From contig JAFYBE010000016.1 in the NCBI GenBank assembly GCA_017540355.1, forward strand, positions 62,001-126,000: a stretch of 64,000 bases of DNA, in the 5' to 3' direction. This DNA comes from Lachnospiraceae bacterium (GTDB taxonomy: Bacteria > Bacillota > Clostridia > Lachnospirales > Lachnospiraceae). The notes beneath the pieces are model-generated. The model was not told where the DNA came from. It ran no database searches and was given only the letters and a program-made list of their open reading frames with translations. Positions within the stretch are counted from its first letter, which is position 1, and each line of letters starts with the position of its first letter. Made by a program: the position numbers and the translations under genes. Below are positions 53,788-63,900 of this stretch, one piece after another.

Positions 53788-54015
53788 CTACGAAGCTATC
53801 GCAAATCTTGAAATGAATCTCTCAAATTCGGGGTCATAGCCGTTGATTGCAACGGTCAGGGTCTTGCGCAGGTCAAGTCCCAATACTCCGAGAATAGACT
53901 TTGCATCCACCACATAGCGGTTATAGTATATATCAATGTCAAATGAACTCTTACCGGCGGCTGCCACAAAGTCCTTAACCTCTTCAGGTCTTAATACAAT
54001 CTTATGTGTAATCAT
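53788..54015 (-). CDS. HPr-like protein lacking the active-site histidine
   Basis: 75 residues aligned by eye with HPr of the PTS: THKIVLRPEEVKDFVAAAGK, then DIDIYYNRYVVDAKSILGVLGL and the final helix DPEFERFISRF. The regulatory Ser46 region (KSILGV) is kept, but the GIHARPA loop carrying His15 is missing; RPEE stands there instead. It therefore cannot take part in phosphoryl transfer from Enzyme I in the normal way. A regulatory (Crh-like) role, serine-phosphorylated by HPr kinase, would be consistent but is inference. AGGAGG ribosome site, own promoter and terminator. Confidence 0.85.
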   Translation of the reverse strand: MITHKIVLRPEEVKDFVAAAGKSSFDIDIYYNRYVVDAKSILGVLGLDLRKTLTVAINGYDPEFERFISRFAIAS

Positions 54016-54059
54016 ACAGTTGCACCTCCTGTTCTTAATACTTGCGTATCTTTTATGGA

Positions 54060-54088
54060 ATTATAGAGATTTTGCAAATTTTAGTAAA
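54060..54088 (-). promoter_or_regulatory. Promoter of the HPr-like gene
   Basis: Minus strand TTTACT (54083-54088), 17-bp spacer, TATAAT (54060-54065). Confidence 0.65.
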
Positions 54089-54155
54089 TATTAGTTATGA
54101 CAATAATTATCCATATATTGTGTTTCTTTTTGTCACTTTTCACAACATAGGGGGG

Positions 54156-54185
54156 TTGACCTTGCTTCGGTCGTGGTGATATTAT
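54156..54185 (+). promoter_or_regulatory. Promoter of asnA
   Basis: TTGACC (54156-54161), 18-bp spacer, TATTAT (54180-54185). Predicted start near 54192, about 100 nt before asnA. Confidence 0.65.
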
Positions 54186-54201
54186 ACATACGATAAGCAA
54201 T

Positions 54202-54239
54202 GGCGCTGAGAATATGTTTTTCGGCGCCGGATTTTTTTT
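54202..54239 (+). terminator. Leader terminator (putative attenuator) upstream of asnA
   Basis: GGCGCTGA / TCGGCGCC stem (54202-54228; one G-T pair) with an 11-nt loop, followed by GGA and eight T. It lies between the promoter and asnA. A second small hairpin (TTCCG...CGGAA) follows at about 54254-54276. No T-box TGGNACCGCG element is present. Confidence 0.65.
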
Positions 54240-54289
54240 AATCGCAAAACATTTTCCGACGTTTCGGCGACGGAAGAAAAGAGGTAAAT

Positions 54290-55300
54290 ATGGGAAACAT
54301 ATATATTCCTGAAGATTATGTTTCTGCCTTGGATCTGCATGACACACAGGTGGGAATAAAGACGGTAAAAGATTTTTTCCAGAACCTTTTGGCCGAGCGT
54401 ATGAATCTTCTTCGAGTATCCGCACCGCTTTTTGTTACTCCCGAGTCAGGTCTTAACGACAACCTTAACGGAATTGAGCGTCCGGTTAAGTTCGGCATCA
54501 AGGAGCAGGGAGAGGCTGAGGCCGAGATAGTTCACTCGCTTGCAAAATGGAAGCGCTATGCGTTAAAAAAATACGGTTTTAAGAACGGCGAAGGCCTGTA
54601 TACCGATATGAGCGCCATAAGACGTGACGAGGATACGGACAACATCCATTCCATATATGTGGACCAGTGGGACTGGGAAAAGATTATATCCAAGGAAGAA
54701 CGCAACGTCGATACTCTTAAGTCAGTGGTACGCGAGATTTACAGCATTCTTCGCAAGACCGAGAAATACATGGCAATCAGATATGACTACATAGAGGAAG
54801 TCCTTCCCCAGGATATATTCTTCTTAACTACACAGGAGCTTGAGGATATGTATCCTGACAAGACTCCAAAGGAGAGAGAGTATCTTATTGCAAAAGAAAA
54901 AGGCGCTGTATGCCTTATGCAGATTGGAGATCTCCTCGCTTCCGGCCAGAAGCATGACGGACGCGCTCCCGACTATGATGACTGGGCTCTTAACGCCGAT
55001 ATCATCGTATATTATCCTGTTTTGGACATCTCTTTGGAATTATCCAGCATGGGAATAAGAGTAGACGAAGATTCTCTTGCAAGCCAGCTTAAGAAGGCCG
55101 GTTGTGAAGAAAGAGCAGAGCTTCCTTTCCAGAAAGCCATCCTTGACAAGCAGCTTCCTTACACAATAGGCGGTGGCATAGGACAGTCAAGAATATGCAT
55201 GTTCTTCTTAAGGAAAGCACATATCGGAGAAGTTCAGAGTTCTCTCTGGCCCGATGATGTTATGGATGAATGTGCAAAAAGAGGAGTCCAGTTGTTATAA
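54290..55300 (+). CDS. asnA: Aspartate--ammonia ligase (asparagine synthetase A)
   Basis: 336 residues, normal length. Makes asparagine from aspartate and ammonia with ATP; class-II aminoacyl-tRNA synthetase-like fold. Signatures: [17 protein letters not shown] near residue 45, [24 protein letters not shown], the [22 protein letters not shown] region and [15 protein letters not shown] at the C-terminus. AGAGGT ribosome site. Expression seems to be governed by the leader terminator; the signal is unknown. Confidence 0.97.
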   Translation: MGNIYIPEDYVSALDLHDTQVGIKTVKDFFQNLLAERMNLLRVSAPLFVTPESGLNDNLNGIERPVKFGIKEQGEAEAEIVHSLAKWKRYALKKYGFKNGEGLYTDMSAIRRDEDTDNIHSIYVDQWDWEKIISKEERNVDTLKSVVREIYSILRKTEKYMAIRYDYIEEVLPQDIFFLTTQELEDMYPDKTPKEREYLIAKEKGAVCLMQIGDLLASGQKHDGRAPDYDDWALNADIIVYYPVLDISLELSSMGIRVDEDSLASQLKKAGCEERAELPFQKAILDKQLPYTIGGGIGQSRICMFFLRKAHIGEVQSSLWPDDVMDECAKRGVQLL

Positions 55301-55308
55301 ACAACTTT

Positions 55309-55355
55309 CCGTGATGATTCCGTGAGGCCAATTGTTAAATCACGGTTTGTCTTTT
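55309..55355 (+). terminator. Possible terminator of asnA
   Basis: CCGTGAT (55309-55315) pairs with ATCACGG (55339-55345) across a 23-nt loop, followed by TTTGTCTTTT. It overlaps the end of the convergent CPBP gene. Confidence 0.45.
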
Positions 55356-56212
55356 AGGGCATTATATAAGATTAACGAAATACTGATGGCACCTGTTATA
55401 ACCAATGTTACAGGTGTCATCATTTTTTTCATTCCGCCCTCTGTTGCCGAGAGCAGATATATAAATGTATTGGCTCCCATATGTACAAGGCAAGGATATA
55501 TAAATCCGCCGTATCTTTCATAAATCCATGCGATAACAAGTCCCATAAGTATTCCGTACACGCCCTGTACTATATTGAAATGATATACCCCAAAAAGGAC
55601 GGAAGAGAAGATAATGGCAATATACACTCCCATATCGCGCCTCATCCTGTTATATACCAGACCTCTGAAAACCACTTCCTCCGCAAGCGGAGAAACGATC
55701 CCGTACAAAAGAATTCCCATAGGAAGCACAAGTGAGAACTGCTTGGCTGCAATTGAGTCAAATGACGTGCTTAATGCCGCTATCCTTAAATATGCAATAA
55801 AAATATTCAGAAAAAGGGCCGAAGAGGCTCCCAGAACGGCAGAATACAAACATCTTACAGCTGTGATATGTCCAGATTTATGGATAAAAACCGGTTTTTC
55901 TCCCAAAAACGACGGAATCTGCATCAGAGTTGCAACAGACAGTGCAACCAGACGTATCAACGGATTTAACAGAGAATTATGAGCAGAAAGAAATCTCGCG
56001 TTATTCTCGCTCATATCCGCAACCATGCTCAAAACATAGGTAAACAGTGCCGTAAGCAGGGATGCATAGAGCATATAGATCACAATGGGGCTGATCATAT
56101 AAAAAGCCTTAAGGAGATCGTTCTTCTCAGGCTTTACATCTTCGGTTGTTCTTGGAGCCAAAGGCAGAAATGCCTTTGCCGTTTTCTTTATATCACTTGA
56201 CATATCATTCAT
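55340..56212 (-). CDS. CPBP-family (CAAX/Abi) intramembrane metalloprotease
   Basis: About 290 residues with roughly eight transmembrane helices. The CPBP motifs are EEVVFRGLVYNR (Glu-Glu-x3-Arg) and FGVYHFNIVQG with the second His motif later. Members are Rce1-like membrane proteases or bacteriocin-immunity-type proteins; the substrate is unknown. The frame is open to 56239, but ATG 56212 is chosen because TGTTATAAT ends 7 nt upstream and no ribosome site is present for any candidate start. Divergent from the TPP-riboswitch/thiT unit, with overlapping -10 elements. Confidence 0.88.
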   Translation of the reverse strand: MNDMSSDIKKTAKAFLPLAPRTTEDVKPEKNDLLKAFYMISPIVIYMLYASLLTALFTYVLSMVADMSENNARFLSAHNSLLNPLIRLVALSVATLMQIPSFLGEKPVFIHKSGHITAVRCLYSAVLGASSALFLNIFIAYLRIAALSTSFDSIAAKQFSLVLPMGILLYGIVSPLAEEVVFRGLVYNRMRRDMGVYIAIIFSSVLFGVYHFNIVQGVYGILMGLVIAWIYERYGGFIYPCLVHMGANTFIYLLSATEGGMKKMMTPVTLVITGAISISLILYNALKDKP

Positions 56213-56228
56213 ATCGGTTATTATAACA
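56197..56228. promoter_or_regulatory. Overlapping divergent promoters of the CPBP gene and thiT
   Basis: Plus strand: TTGACA (56197-56202), 19-bp spacer, TATAAC (56222-56227), leading into the riboswitch. Minus strand: extended -10 TGTTATAAT (56220-56228), 7 nt before ATG 56212. The two -10 boxes share four bases. Confidence 0.55.
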
Positions 56229-56244
56229 TATATGATCAAATAAG

Positions 56245-56362
56245 GCGCTAGGGGAGCACATCGCTGAGAAAGCGCAGCAATTGTTTAATCCATCACGGAT
56301 TATAGTCAGATTGCTGCCAGACCCTCATTACTTGATCCGGATTATACCGGCGTAAGGAAGCA
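56245..56362 (+). promoter_or_regulatory. TPP riboswitch (THI element)
   Basis: Conserved core in order: GGGGAGC (56251 on), CTGAGA (56264-56269), a long P3 arm (GCAGCAAT / ATTGCTGC with inner TAATCC / GGATTA), ACCCT (56321-56325), TTGATCCGG and TACCGGCGTAAGGAAG. Deviations: CTTGATC for CCTGATC and TAAGGAA for nAGGGAA. Located 70 nt before thiT; ligand thiamine pyrophosphate by family knowledge. Confidence 0.95.
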
Positions 56363-56401
56363 ACTTTACCGAAAGGCAATTATGTCCGACGGTCGCATGC
56401 T

Positions 56402-56434
56402 CCTCCTTTACGCATAACAAAAGGAGGTTTTTTT
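56402..56434 (+). terminator. Riboswitch expression platform: terminator containing the ribosome site
   Basis: CCTCCTTT (56402-56409) pairs with AAAGGAGG (56420-56427), followed by seven T that run directly into ATG 56435. The 3' arm is itself the thiT Shine-Dalgarno, so one hairpin could stop transcription and hide the ribosome site. Confidence 0.75.
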
Positions 56435-57250
56435 ATGTCACAAACAAACAAAGCATCAAACACAAGGAAGATTGCGGAGGCTGCCGTAATGTTGGCTGTT
56501 GCAACCGTACTGTCAATGATTAAACTCTTGGATCTTCCGTACGGAGGCAGCGTTACGATAGGCAGTCTGCTTCCGATAATCATTATCTCTTATCGTCACG
56601 GCGTGAAATTCGGTCTGCTGACGGGATTTGTATTCGGTATCATTCAACAGCTTTTGGGCCTTGATACATTGTCTTACGTTACGACATGGCAGTCCGTTAT
56701 TGCAGTGATATTCCTTGACTATCTGATTGCATTCATGCTTATCGGATTCGGAGGTGCATTCAAAAAGTTCAAATCACAGCCAAATGCCCTTATGATCGGA
56801 ACCATTGCAGTCTGCGGCATGAGGTATATATGCCATGTAATTTCGGGTGCAACCGTATGGGCAGGTCTTTCAATACCCACGAATGCCGCTCTTTTATATT
56901 CCATCGGCTACAATGCTACATATATGATTCCCGAAACAATAGTTACTGCGGCACTTGCATACTATATAGGTTCAATACTTGATTTCAGAAACGACAGTAT
57001 ATCAAGGTTTTCAAAGCCCGAAAGACCTGAAGTTCCCGCACTTAAGTGGCTTGGCGGTTTTATCATAATCGCAGCCATTGCTTTTGATGTAAGAACCATA
57101 TTCTTACATCTTCAGAACGGCGAGACCGGCGAGTTCTATGTTATGGGCTTTGCATCCGTCAATTGGGGACTTATAGCCCTGGTAAGCATTGTTGCAATTA
57201 TTTCGTCAACAGTTCTTATTTCGGTCTCATCCAAGAATTATTCGGACTAA
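56435..57250 (+). CDS. thiT: Energy-coupled thiamine transporter S component ThiT
   Basis: 271 residues, predicted polytopic membrane protein. ThiT/YuaJ features: LPYGGSVTIGSLLPIIIISYRHGVKFG, GFVFGIIQQLLGLD, MRYICHVISGATVWA (Trp and nearby residues of the thiamine pocket) and SIGYNATYMIPETIV. Typical ThiT is about 180-200 residues; here a C-terminal extension of some 70 residues adds two predicted helices around a short loop. It works with the shared ECF module (EcfT/A/A'), which is not in the window. Preceded by a TPP riboswitch, which confirms the substrate. Confidence 0.95.
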   Translation: MSQTNKASNTRKIAEAAVMLAVATVLSMIKLLDLPYGGSVTIGSLLPIIIISYRHGVKFGLLTGFVFGIIQQLLGLDTLSYVTTWQSVIAVIFLDYLIAFMLIGFGGAFKKFKSQPNALMIGTIAVCGMRYICHVISGATVWAGLSIPTNAALLYSIGYNATYMIPETIVTAALAYYIGSILDFRNDSISRFSKPERPEVPALKWLGGFIIIAAIAFDVRTIFLHLQNGETGEFYVMGFASVNWGLIALVSIVAIISSTVLISVSSKNYSD

Positions 57251-57257
57251 ATAACGC

Positions 57258-57286
57258 AAAACGGCCGGTTAACTTCTGACCGTTTT
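57258..57286. terminator. Weak hairpin between convergent thiT and addA
   Basis: AAAACGG / CCGTTTT stem with a 15-nt loop; the addA stop codon is in the loop. A/T-rich arms could act as a bidirectional terminator, but the T-run is short. Confidence 0.35.
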
Positions 57287-60200
57287 CTGTAAAGCAAATG
57301 AGTATAAGAGGCGTTCGCTCACGGGTTTATCGGTAATCCTGGCGAGCGCTTCTTCATAATAATCAAGCTGTGTCTTATACCTGTCCGTCAGTTCCTTCTC
57401 ACTTTTAACCGAATCCGTCTTATAATCAAGCAGGACTATATGTCCGTCTTCTTCAAAGAACACATCGATTATACCCTGAATAAGCACCATCTCTTCTTCC
57501 GGAAATCCCTGTTTTAACCTGTTAGCCGAAATACCAAGCACAAAAGGCTTCTCTTTATATAACAGGCCGGCTTTGGCGGCTTTTTGAATCCTTTTTCCGG
57601 TATCCGAATTGAAAAATCCTATAACTTTTTCTTTATTCACCAGATCATACTCTTCTTTTGTAAACGCGCCCGATTCTATATATTTATCCATCTGCGCATC
57701 AAGATCCGAAATGCTTATATCCTTGCCATCGACACACAAAGCCGGATCAAAAAGCTCCATTACCCTGTGAAAAGCACTTCCGATGGCCGTACCTGAAGCT
57801 TTCTTCTCTTCGTTGCTTATAAAGTCAGGAATGTAATCATCCTCGTCATGTACCTTAAAGAATTCATCGGGAAGCTGTGATACCTCTCCTTTTATCATGG
57901 CATCACTTATTGCTGCCATCTTAAGTTCGGACACCGAGGTTTTGGTATACAGATCACGTAATTCGGGATGAGGATAATTGTCCAATAATTTAATCCTGAT
58001 TTTATCAATCGCACGCATCTCGCTATCTGACAGTTTTGTCATAGACTCGTCAAGTTTCATGCGCTTTTTTTCTTTATCGATGTAATCATGCTTTGCTTCA
58101 ACCCCGATATCCTCGGGCATTTTTGATTCTAAAATACATTGACCATTCCAGTCATTTTTTCCTCTTGTATTAATCAGTATGTCCAAAAATGAAGACGAAG
58201 ACAGTCTGGTAATCAGATCCGGTTTTTCATCGGAAGCCGTTTCAAGCGTTTTTTTAATATCGTCTGTTACCGCCGTCATTATGAGTTTTTCCTGTGCTCT
58301 TGTCATAGCAACATATAAGACCCTCAACTCCTCGGATATGGAATCCTCTTTTATTCTGGATGCAATATATGCTTTTCTGACATCCTTGCACTTGATTCTC
58401 TTCGCGGTATCGATGTAATCCAGTGCCATTCCGAGAATATCATGGAATATCACTTCATCTCTGGAATCCGACATGTTAAATCTCTTGCTTAAGCCCGCCA
58501 ATATACATACCGGAAACTCCAGTCCCTTACTCTTATGCATCGTCATTATCCTTACAACATCGGCATCATCGTTTAAGATATTGACCTCACCCTCATCAGA
58601 CTCGTACTTATGAAGCTTCTCTATGTATTTGCAAAAATCAAAGATACCCCTGAACCCGTCCTTTTCAAAACTTTCCGCCTTACTTATCAGCGCAAGCACA
58701 TTGGCTTTCTTCTGCTCGCCACCCGGAAAAGCCGATATATATCCAATATAGTCGGACTCAGACATTATAAGTCTTAATATCTTATATACCGGGGTATATG
58801 GCACCATTTCTTTATATCGCCTGTATTTTTTAAGGAAATCCGCTGATTTGGCACGTATCGCCGTCAAAAGTGTTTCTGCTTCGACAGACAATTCTTTTTG
58901 CAGCGCCTCCCCGGATGCCGCGCTGTTAAGATCATCATACAGATATTCCCCTCCAAACAGCTTAAGGAGTGCCGTTTCTTTTTCATCAAAGCCACCGAAA
59001 AGTGACATCAGCGAACCGAACATGGGAATATCATTCCTGGGATTATCAAGTATGCTTAAAAAATTAAGTATGGTAACAACCTCAGATGTATCAAAATACC
59101 CGCCTTTTGCATTTGTATGAACGGGTATGCCCGCTTCATCATATATACGCCTTATATCATTCATATCAGCCGGTATTGAACGCATAAGTATGGCTATATC
59201 CGAAAACTTACAGGGTCTTAAGCACTTATTCTCCCTGTCATATACCCTGTGTTCCTTAAGCAGCTGCTTTATCCGCATACAAATAAGCTTTGCTTCCTGC
59301 TCTTCCTTACTGAGTTTTAAGTCAGCATCCCTGCTAAGCAGAATCAGCTCTGCCTTATACATACGTCGTACGGCTTCTTCATCCATTCCTTCATTAAAGG
59401 CAATCTTATCTGCATCATCGTATGCACCGCTGTAGTTTAGTCTGTTGTCGGCATCGTAATCCACTCCGCCGATTCTTTTGTCCATGTATTTCTCAAAGAC
59501 TGCATTGACGGGTCCCAAGACCTCCCTTCGGCTCCTGTAATTAACCGAAAGAACATGTCTGCTTAAAGGTCCGCCGTCTTTGGAATAACAATCGTATTTT
59601 TCCATAAAAAGACTCGGATCGGCATTCCTGAATCTGTATATACTCTGTTTGACATCTCCCACCATAAATCTGTCATATATACCGTCGTCTTCTCCCGAAA
59701 TACTGTGCAAAAGCCACTCCTGTATATAATTTGAGTCCTGATACTCATCGATCATAAGCTCCTTATAAAAGTTCCTATAATCCAGAGCAACATCAGACGG
59801 GACATATCTGCCGTCTTCCTTTTTAAGGAGTATCTTTAAAGCCATATGTTCTATATCAGAGAAGGTAAGTATGCCCTTCTTTCTCTTTGCCTCATCAAGC
59901 TTCTCAATATACAGAGATACAACATTTAAAAGTCCGTCCGTAACCTTACCGGTCTGCCGCATCCTGTCAATCCACACTTCGGACCTGACGGGGAAGTACT
60001 TTGCTTTTATGCCATTAATTAAATCCTTATATAAGTTTCTCTCGTCTTTGACCTGCTCTTTCCACTCGGGATCGCACGTTGTCTTACGAGGCAGTGTCAT
60101 CCAGTTCATCCCCATAACAATGGCATTCTCAAGCTCTTCATACCTCTTTGCTTCCGTCAAAGAAATCAGAAGTCCCATGTCTGAGTCCGCCACCGGAATA

Positions 60201-60961
60201 TACTCTTCAGGGCCGTTTTGCTCACAGTGTTCTTTAAAGAGAGCTACCCTTTTAATAGCGTCTGCTATTGTACTCCTGATACTCTCTTCCAGCTCCTTAA
60301 ACCAGGCACTGTCCTTAAGTTCTTCCGCGTTTTCAAAAGAATAATCCTTTCTTCTTTGTTCGATGTAGTCCTCTGTAAAAGGCGCCTTGGATGCCTGTTT
60401 ATACATCTCCTCTATAATCTTTTTAATCTTGCGAAGACTGTCCTTACTTTCAAATCGATCCAAAAAAGCGCCGAAATTCGAATCATCTTTATTTGCCAGA
60501 ACTTCTTCAAGCACCTCATCAAGCACTTCATCCGCAAGAACTTTAACTTCGTTCTCATTAGCAACCCTGAATCCCGGTTCCAGCCCTATTTCGGTAAAGT
60601 TATTCTTAATTATATTCAGACAAAAACTGTCTATAGTCGTAATCTGAGCATTATGAATCAGAATCGCCTGCTTTTTTATGTGTTCTGGCGCATCTTTTTT
60701 CTTTGCCGCTTCATTTATTGCACTTGAGATTCTCTCACGCATTTCAGCCGCCGCAGCTTTTGTAAAAGTAAGCACAAGTATCCTGTCTATATCAACAGGA
60801 TCGCTTTCATCCGTCAGTCTGCTAACTATTCTCTCTGTCAGCACCCTTGTCTTTCCCGACCCTGCCGCTGCGGAAACAAGTATGTTACATCCCCTGGATC
60901 TTACTATTTCGTATTGTGCTTCACTCAGCCCGTTTTTTTCTTTTTCTGTAGGCATATTCAT
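57269..60961 (-). CDS. addA: ATP-dependent helicase/nuclease subunit A (AddA)
   Basis: 1230 residues, normal length. UvrD/SF1 helicase with Walker A SAAAGSGKTRVLTERI, TFTKAAAAEMRERI, Walker B MIDEYQDSNYIQ, motif GDVKQSIYRFR, MTMHKSKGLEFPVCI and VAMTRAQEKL, plus a C-terminal PD-(D/E)xK nuclease with GIIDVFFEEDGHIVLLDYKTDS and an upstream GSAFHRVMELFD. Repairs double-strand breaks with AddB. Starts 27 bp after the addB stop with a GGAG site. Confidence 0.97.
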   Translation of the reverse strand: MNMPTEKEKNGLSEAQYEIVRSRGCNILVSAAAGSGKTRVLTERIVSRLTDESDPVDIDRILVLTFTKAAAAEMRERISSAINEAAKKKDAPEHIKKQAILIHNAQITTIDSFCLNIIKNNFTEIGLEPGFRVANENEVKVLADEVLDEVLEEVLANKDDSNFGAFLDRFESKDSLRKIKKIIEEMYKQASKAPFTEDYIEQRRKDYSFENAEELKDSAWFKELEESIRSTIADAIKRVALFKEHCEQNGPEEYIPVADSDMGLLISLTEAKRYEELENAIVMGMNWMTLPRKTTCDPEWKEQVKDERNLYKDLINGIKAKYFPVRSEVWIDRMRQTGKVTDGLLNVVSLYIEKLDEAKRKKGILTFSDIEHMALKILLKKEDGRYVPSDVALDYRNFYKELMIDEYQDSNYIQEWLLHSISGEDDGIYDRFMVGDVKQSIYRFRNADPSLFMEKYDCYSKDGGPLSRHVLSVNYRSRREVLGPVNAVFEKYMDKRIGGVDYDADNRLNYSGAYDDADKIAFNEGMDEEAVRRMYKAELILLSRDADLKLSKEEQEAKLICMRIKQLLKEHRVYDRENKCLRPCKFSDIAILMRSIPADMNDIRRIYDEAGIPVHTNAKGGYFDTSEVVTILNFLSILDNPRNDIPMFGSLMSLFGGFDEKETALLKLFGGEYLYDDLNSAASGEALQKELSVEAETLLTAIRAKSADFLKKYRRYKEMVPYTPVYKILRLIMSESDYIGYISAFPGGEQKKANVLALISKAESFEKDGFRGIFDFCKYIEKLHKYESDEGEVNILNDDADVVRIMTMHKSKGLEFPVCILAGLSKRFNMSDSRDEVIFHDILGMALDYIDTAKRIKCKDVRKAYIASRIKEDSISEELRVLYVAMTRAQEKLIMTAVTDDIKKTLETASDEKPDLITRLSSSSFLDILINTRGKNDWNGQCILESKMPEDIGVEAKHDYIDKEKKRMKLDESMTKLSDSEMRAIDKIRIKLLDNYPHPELRDLYTKTSVSELKMAAISDAMIKGEVSQLPDEFFKVHDEDDYIPDFISNEEKKASGTAIGSAFHRVMELFDPALCVDGKDISISDLDAQMDKYIESGAFTKEEYDLVNKEKVIGFFNSDTGKRIQKAAKAGLLYKEKPFVLGISANRLKQGFPEEEMVLIQGIIDVFFEEDGHIVLLDYKTDSVKSEKELTDRYKTQLDYYEEALARITDKPVSERLLYSFALQKTVRS

Positions 60962-60988
60962 CTTAATTGTCTCCGTATCTGCCCTTAC

Positions 60989-63900
60989 TTATAATTCCGC
61001 TTTCATCTTTTCCAAAAGAACTGCATCATCCTCTTTTTTAATAAGTTGCTTATGATATCCCGGCATATGCTCGTCAAATCCGCACACCCCGGCATATTCA
61101 CAGTATTCACACGAATCAAATTCCGTGGTACTTGCCGACTTACGTATCTCCTTGGGATCTATGCTTATATCTCCGGATACCATTCTTTCAGTCAACTGAA
61201 CCGCCTTCTTATCCGCAAATCGCGATATCACCATCATATCTGCCCGACTCTTTGTATCCGAAGAATTGGCAAATACATCACTTTTTGCCTTGCTTTTTTT
61301 ATCCTCATTTCCCTCGGCAAGCGATTTATCAAGACTGATGACAACTTCATCCGAATCATCAACCAATCCCTTAAGCATAAGCTCTTTATTAATCTTTTGC
61401 TCAATAACCGACTCGTCACCGGAGCTTACCTCATCCACAATCGGATCCTTAATACGATAGTAAAGCATTGCAGCCGGTACCATCTCTTTTCCGGGAAATT
61501 CTTTCGCAATCTTTTCAACGGCGCCGTTCATATAAACAACCATCTGTAATTGAACGCCATAATAAAAGCACATGAGGCTGAATTCCTTCTTACCGGACTT
61601 GTAATCCGTCACCTTGACAAGCACCTTATCCTCTGCCTTTTTTATATCCAGCCTGTCAATTTTACCCTTAACCTTAATCTTTCCGTCAGTTGTCTTAACT
61701 TCTCTTTCAAATTCGTATTCGTATTCATAAGGTGTGAATTCACCCATTTTCATCTGATAAGCAAGCGTCTTGACCGTACGCAGCATGACCTTTTTCATTC
61801 TGTCGGCCACATACCTGTTCTTCTCGTTTTCGAAAAAGAGTGCATCGGTATATCTTGCCGCTTCAGTCTCAACAGCCTCATTTATCAGCTCTTCCGCCTG
61901 TTCATCCGTAAAATTGTCCCAATCAAGACCCTTACCCGCAAGCAGACCTGCAAATGTCTCCAAAACTCCGTGATATACATTACCGAGGTCTGCAGCTTCT
62001 ATTCCGTATTCTTCCCGTTCTTCCAAAGACAGGCCGTATTTTAAAAAGTATGCATAAGCACAACCGGCATATTTCTCCATTCTGCTTATACTCGTATAGA
62101 GCCTGCTTCCATATAACAGTCCCGCAATGTACCTTCCGAGGTCCTTTTTCTCATAACTGAAAAAAGCGTTACTTACTATGCCGTTAATATAGTCTTTATC
62201 ACCGATAATCGCATGAAGAATCTTTATATATTCCTCACGCTGCAAATCTTCGGTTCCCAGCGCATATTCCCTGACAAGATCGGAGAAACATACTTTAGCC
62301 TCGCCTAAAGAGCCGATATTATCTGCTACATCCTTTGCTGCGCCTTCGCTGATTTTCAGCGCCGGAAAAATCGACTTTATATGTTCTATGACATAAGAGG
62401 GTCTTGCCGCCTTCATCTCATCATCCATGGCAACATACGACAGATACAGCTTCTCTGAGGGCTTCGTAAGATTGCAATACAGATAGAACCTGTCGATATA
62501 TACCTGACTTCTGGGTGTAGGAGCAAGTTCAATATTCGAATCGGCAAGATATTCTCTGTCCGCATCCGAAATAAGTCCGCCCTTTCCTGTATCCTTGGGT
62601 ACCCATCCGTCATTAAGGCCTAAGAAAAACAGGTACTTAACCGGCTTTAACCTTGTCCTCTCCATATCTCCTATAATCACTCTGTCAACGCTCTGAGGTA
62701 TGGTTCCCACCTCTATCTCATCAAATCCGGCTTCAAGCAGCTTTAAAAAGTCCTCGGGCGCCATGCTTTCCTGCCCGATCAGCGCATTAATCTGCTCCAA
62801 AAGTTCCATTGTAAGCTTATAAATCTGCGAATATTCTCCGGACAGTTCATATCTGGCCTCATTCTCAAATTTCTCTGCATATTCCTTAAGAACGGAAGCA
62901 CACCCGTTATTCGTTATAAACTCGTATATAGCCATTACGTATTCCGAAGCGCTGCCTGCTTTTGTTCTGACTACTCCGGCTTTAATAAGCGGATTAAGAC
63001 TGTCCAAAAATTTAAGTCTTATCTCATTAAGCTTTTCAAGTTCTTCAGTTACGTTATCATTCCTGCGCATTTTAGCGGTGGATTTCACAAAGGGCCTGGA
63101 GTAGGCTGACAAACCTCTTATACCTACAGCCGTTATGTAATTATCAAGCAGATCCGTATCATCGCTTCCTATGCCCGCAAATCCGGTACGAAGATATCTG
63201 AAGACCGCATCATAACTAAAATCAGCAGATATGATCTCCAAAGATGACTTTATAAACTCAACAAAAGGATTGCACACAATTCCTTTGTTCTTATCCAGAT
63301 AGTAAGGAATATCATATTCCGCAAGAACCTCTTCAAGTTCACCCGAATAACTCTCCATATTGCCCGTGATTACGGCAATATCCCTGTAACAGGCACCCTT
63401 ATCGCGCAAAAGGGCTTTTATGTTATGTGCCAATCCTCTGACATCATCCCTTATTGTGGCGTATGAAGAAAGCTTTATATCATAACAATCGTTGTTATAT
63501 ACACTCGATGTCGGTCTTAGGAACTGTCTTTCCAAGAAAGACAATTCAGAGCTCATACCATATCTTGCGCCGGGTTGCATTATGTCAACTTTTGTTTCAA
63601 GCCCGTGATTTTGCGCCATCGATGAAAGCGAGAAAAAAGTCTTTCTTGTGAGTGCAAAAAGATCATTTTCATTGACTGAATCGGTCGACAATTTTGAAAC
63701 GGAATCTATTCCATCCAAAGTCAGTGTGATTTCAATGTCTTTTGCCACATCCATAAGAGCTTCCAGTACCTTATTCTGTATTGGTGTGAAACCGGTAAAG
63801 CCGTCAAATATGACAACACTGTCTTTTGCTATATGACACCTGTATATATCTCTTGCCAGTACATCCAAAGTCTCCTCAGTGGTTATATATTTATCTTTTA

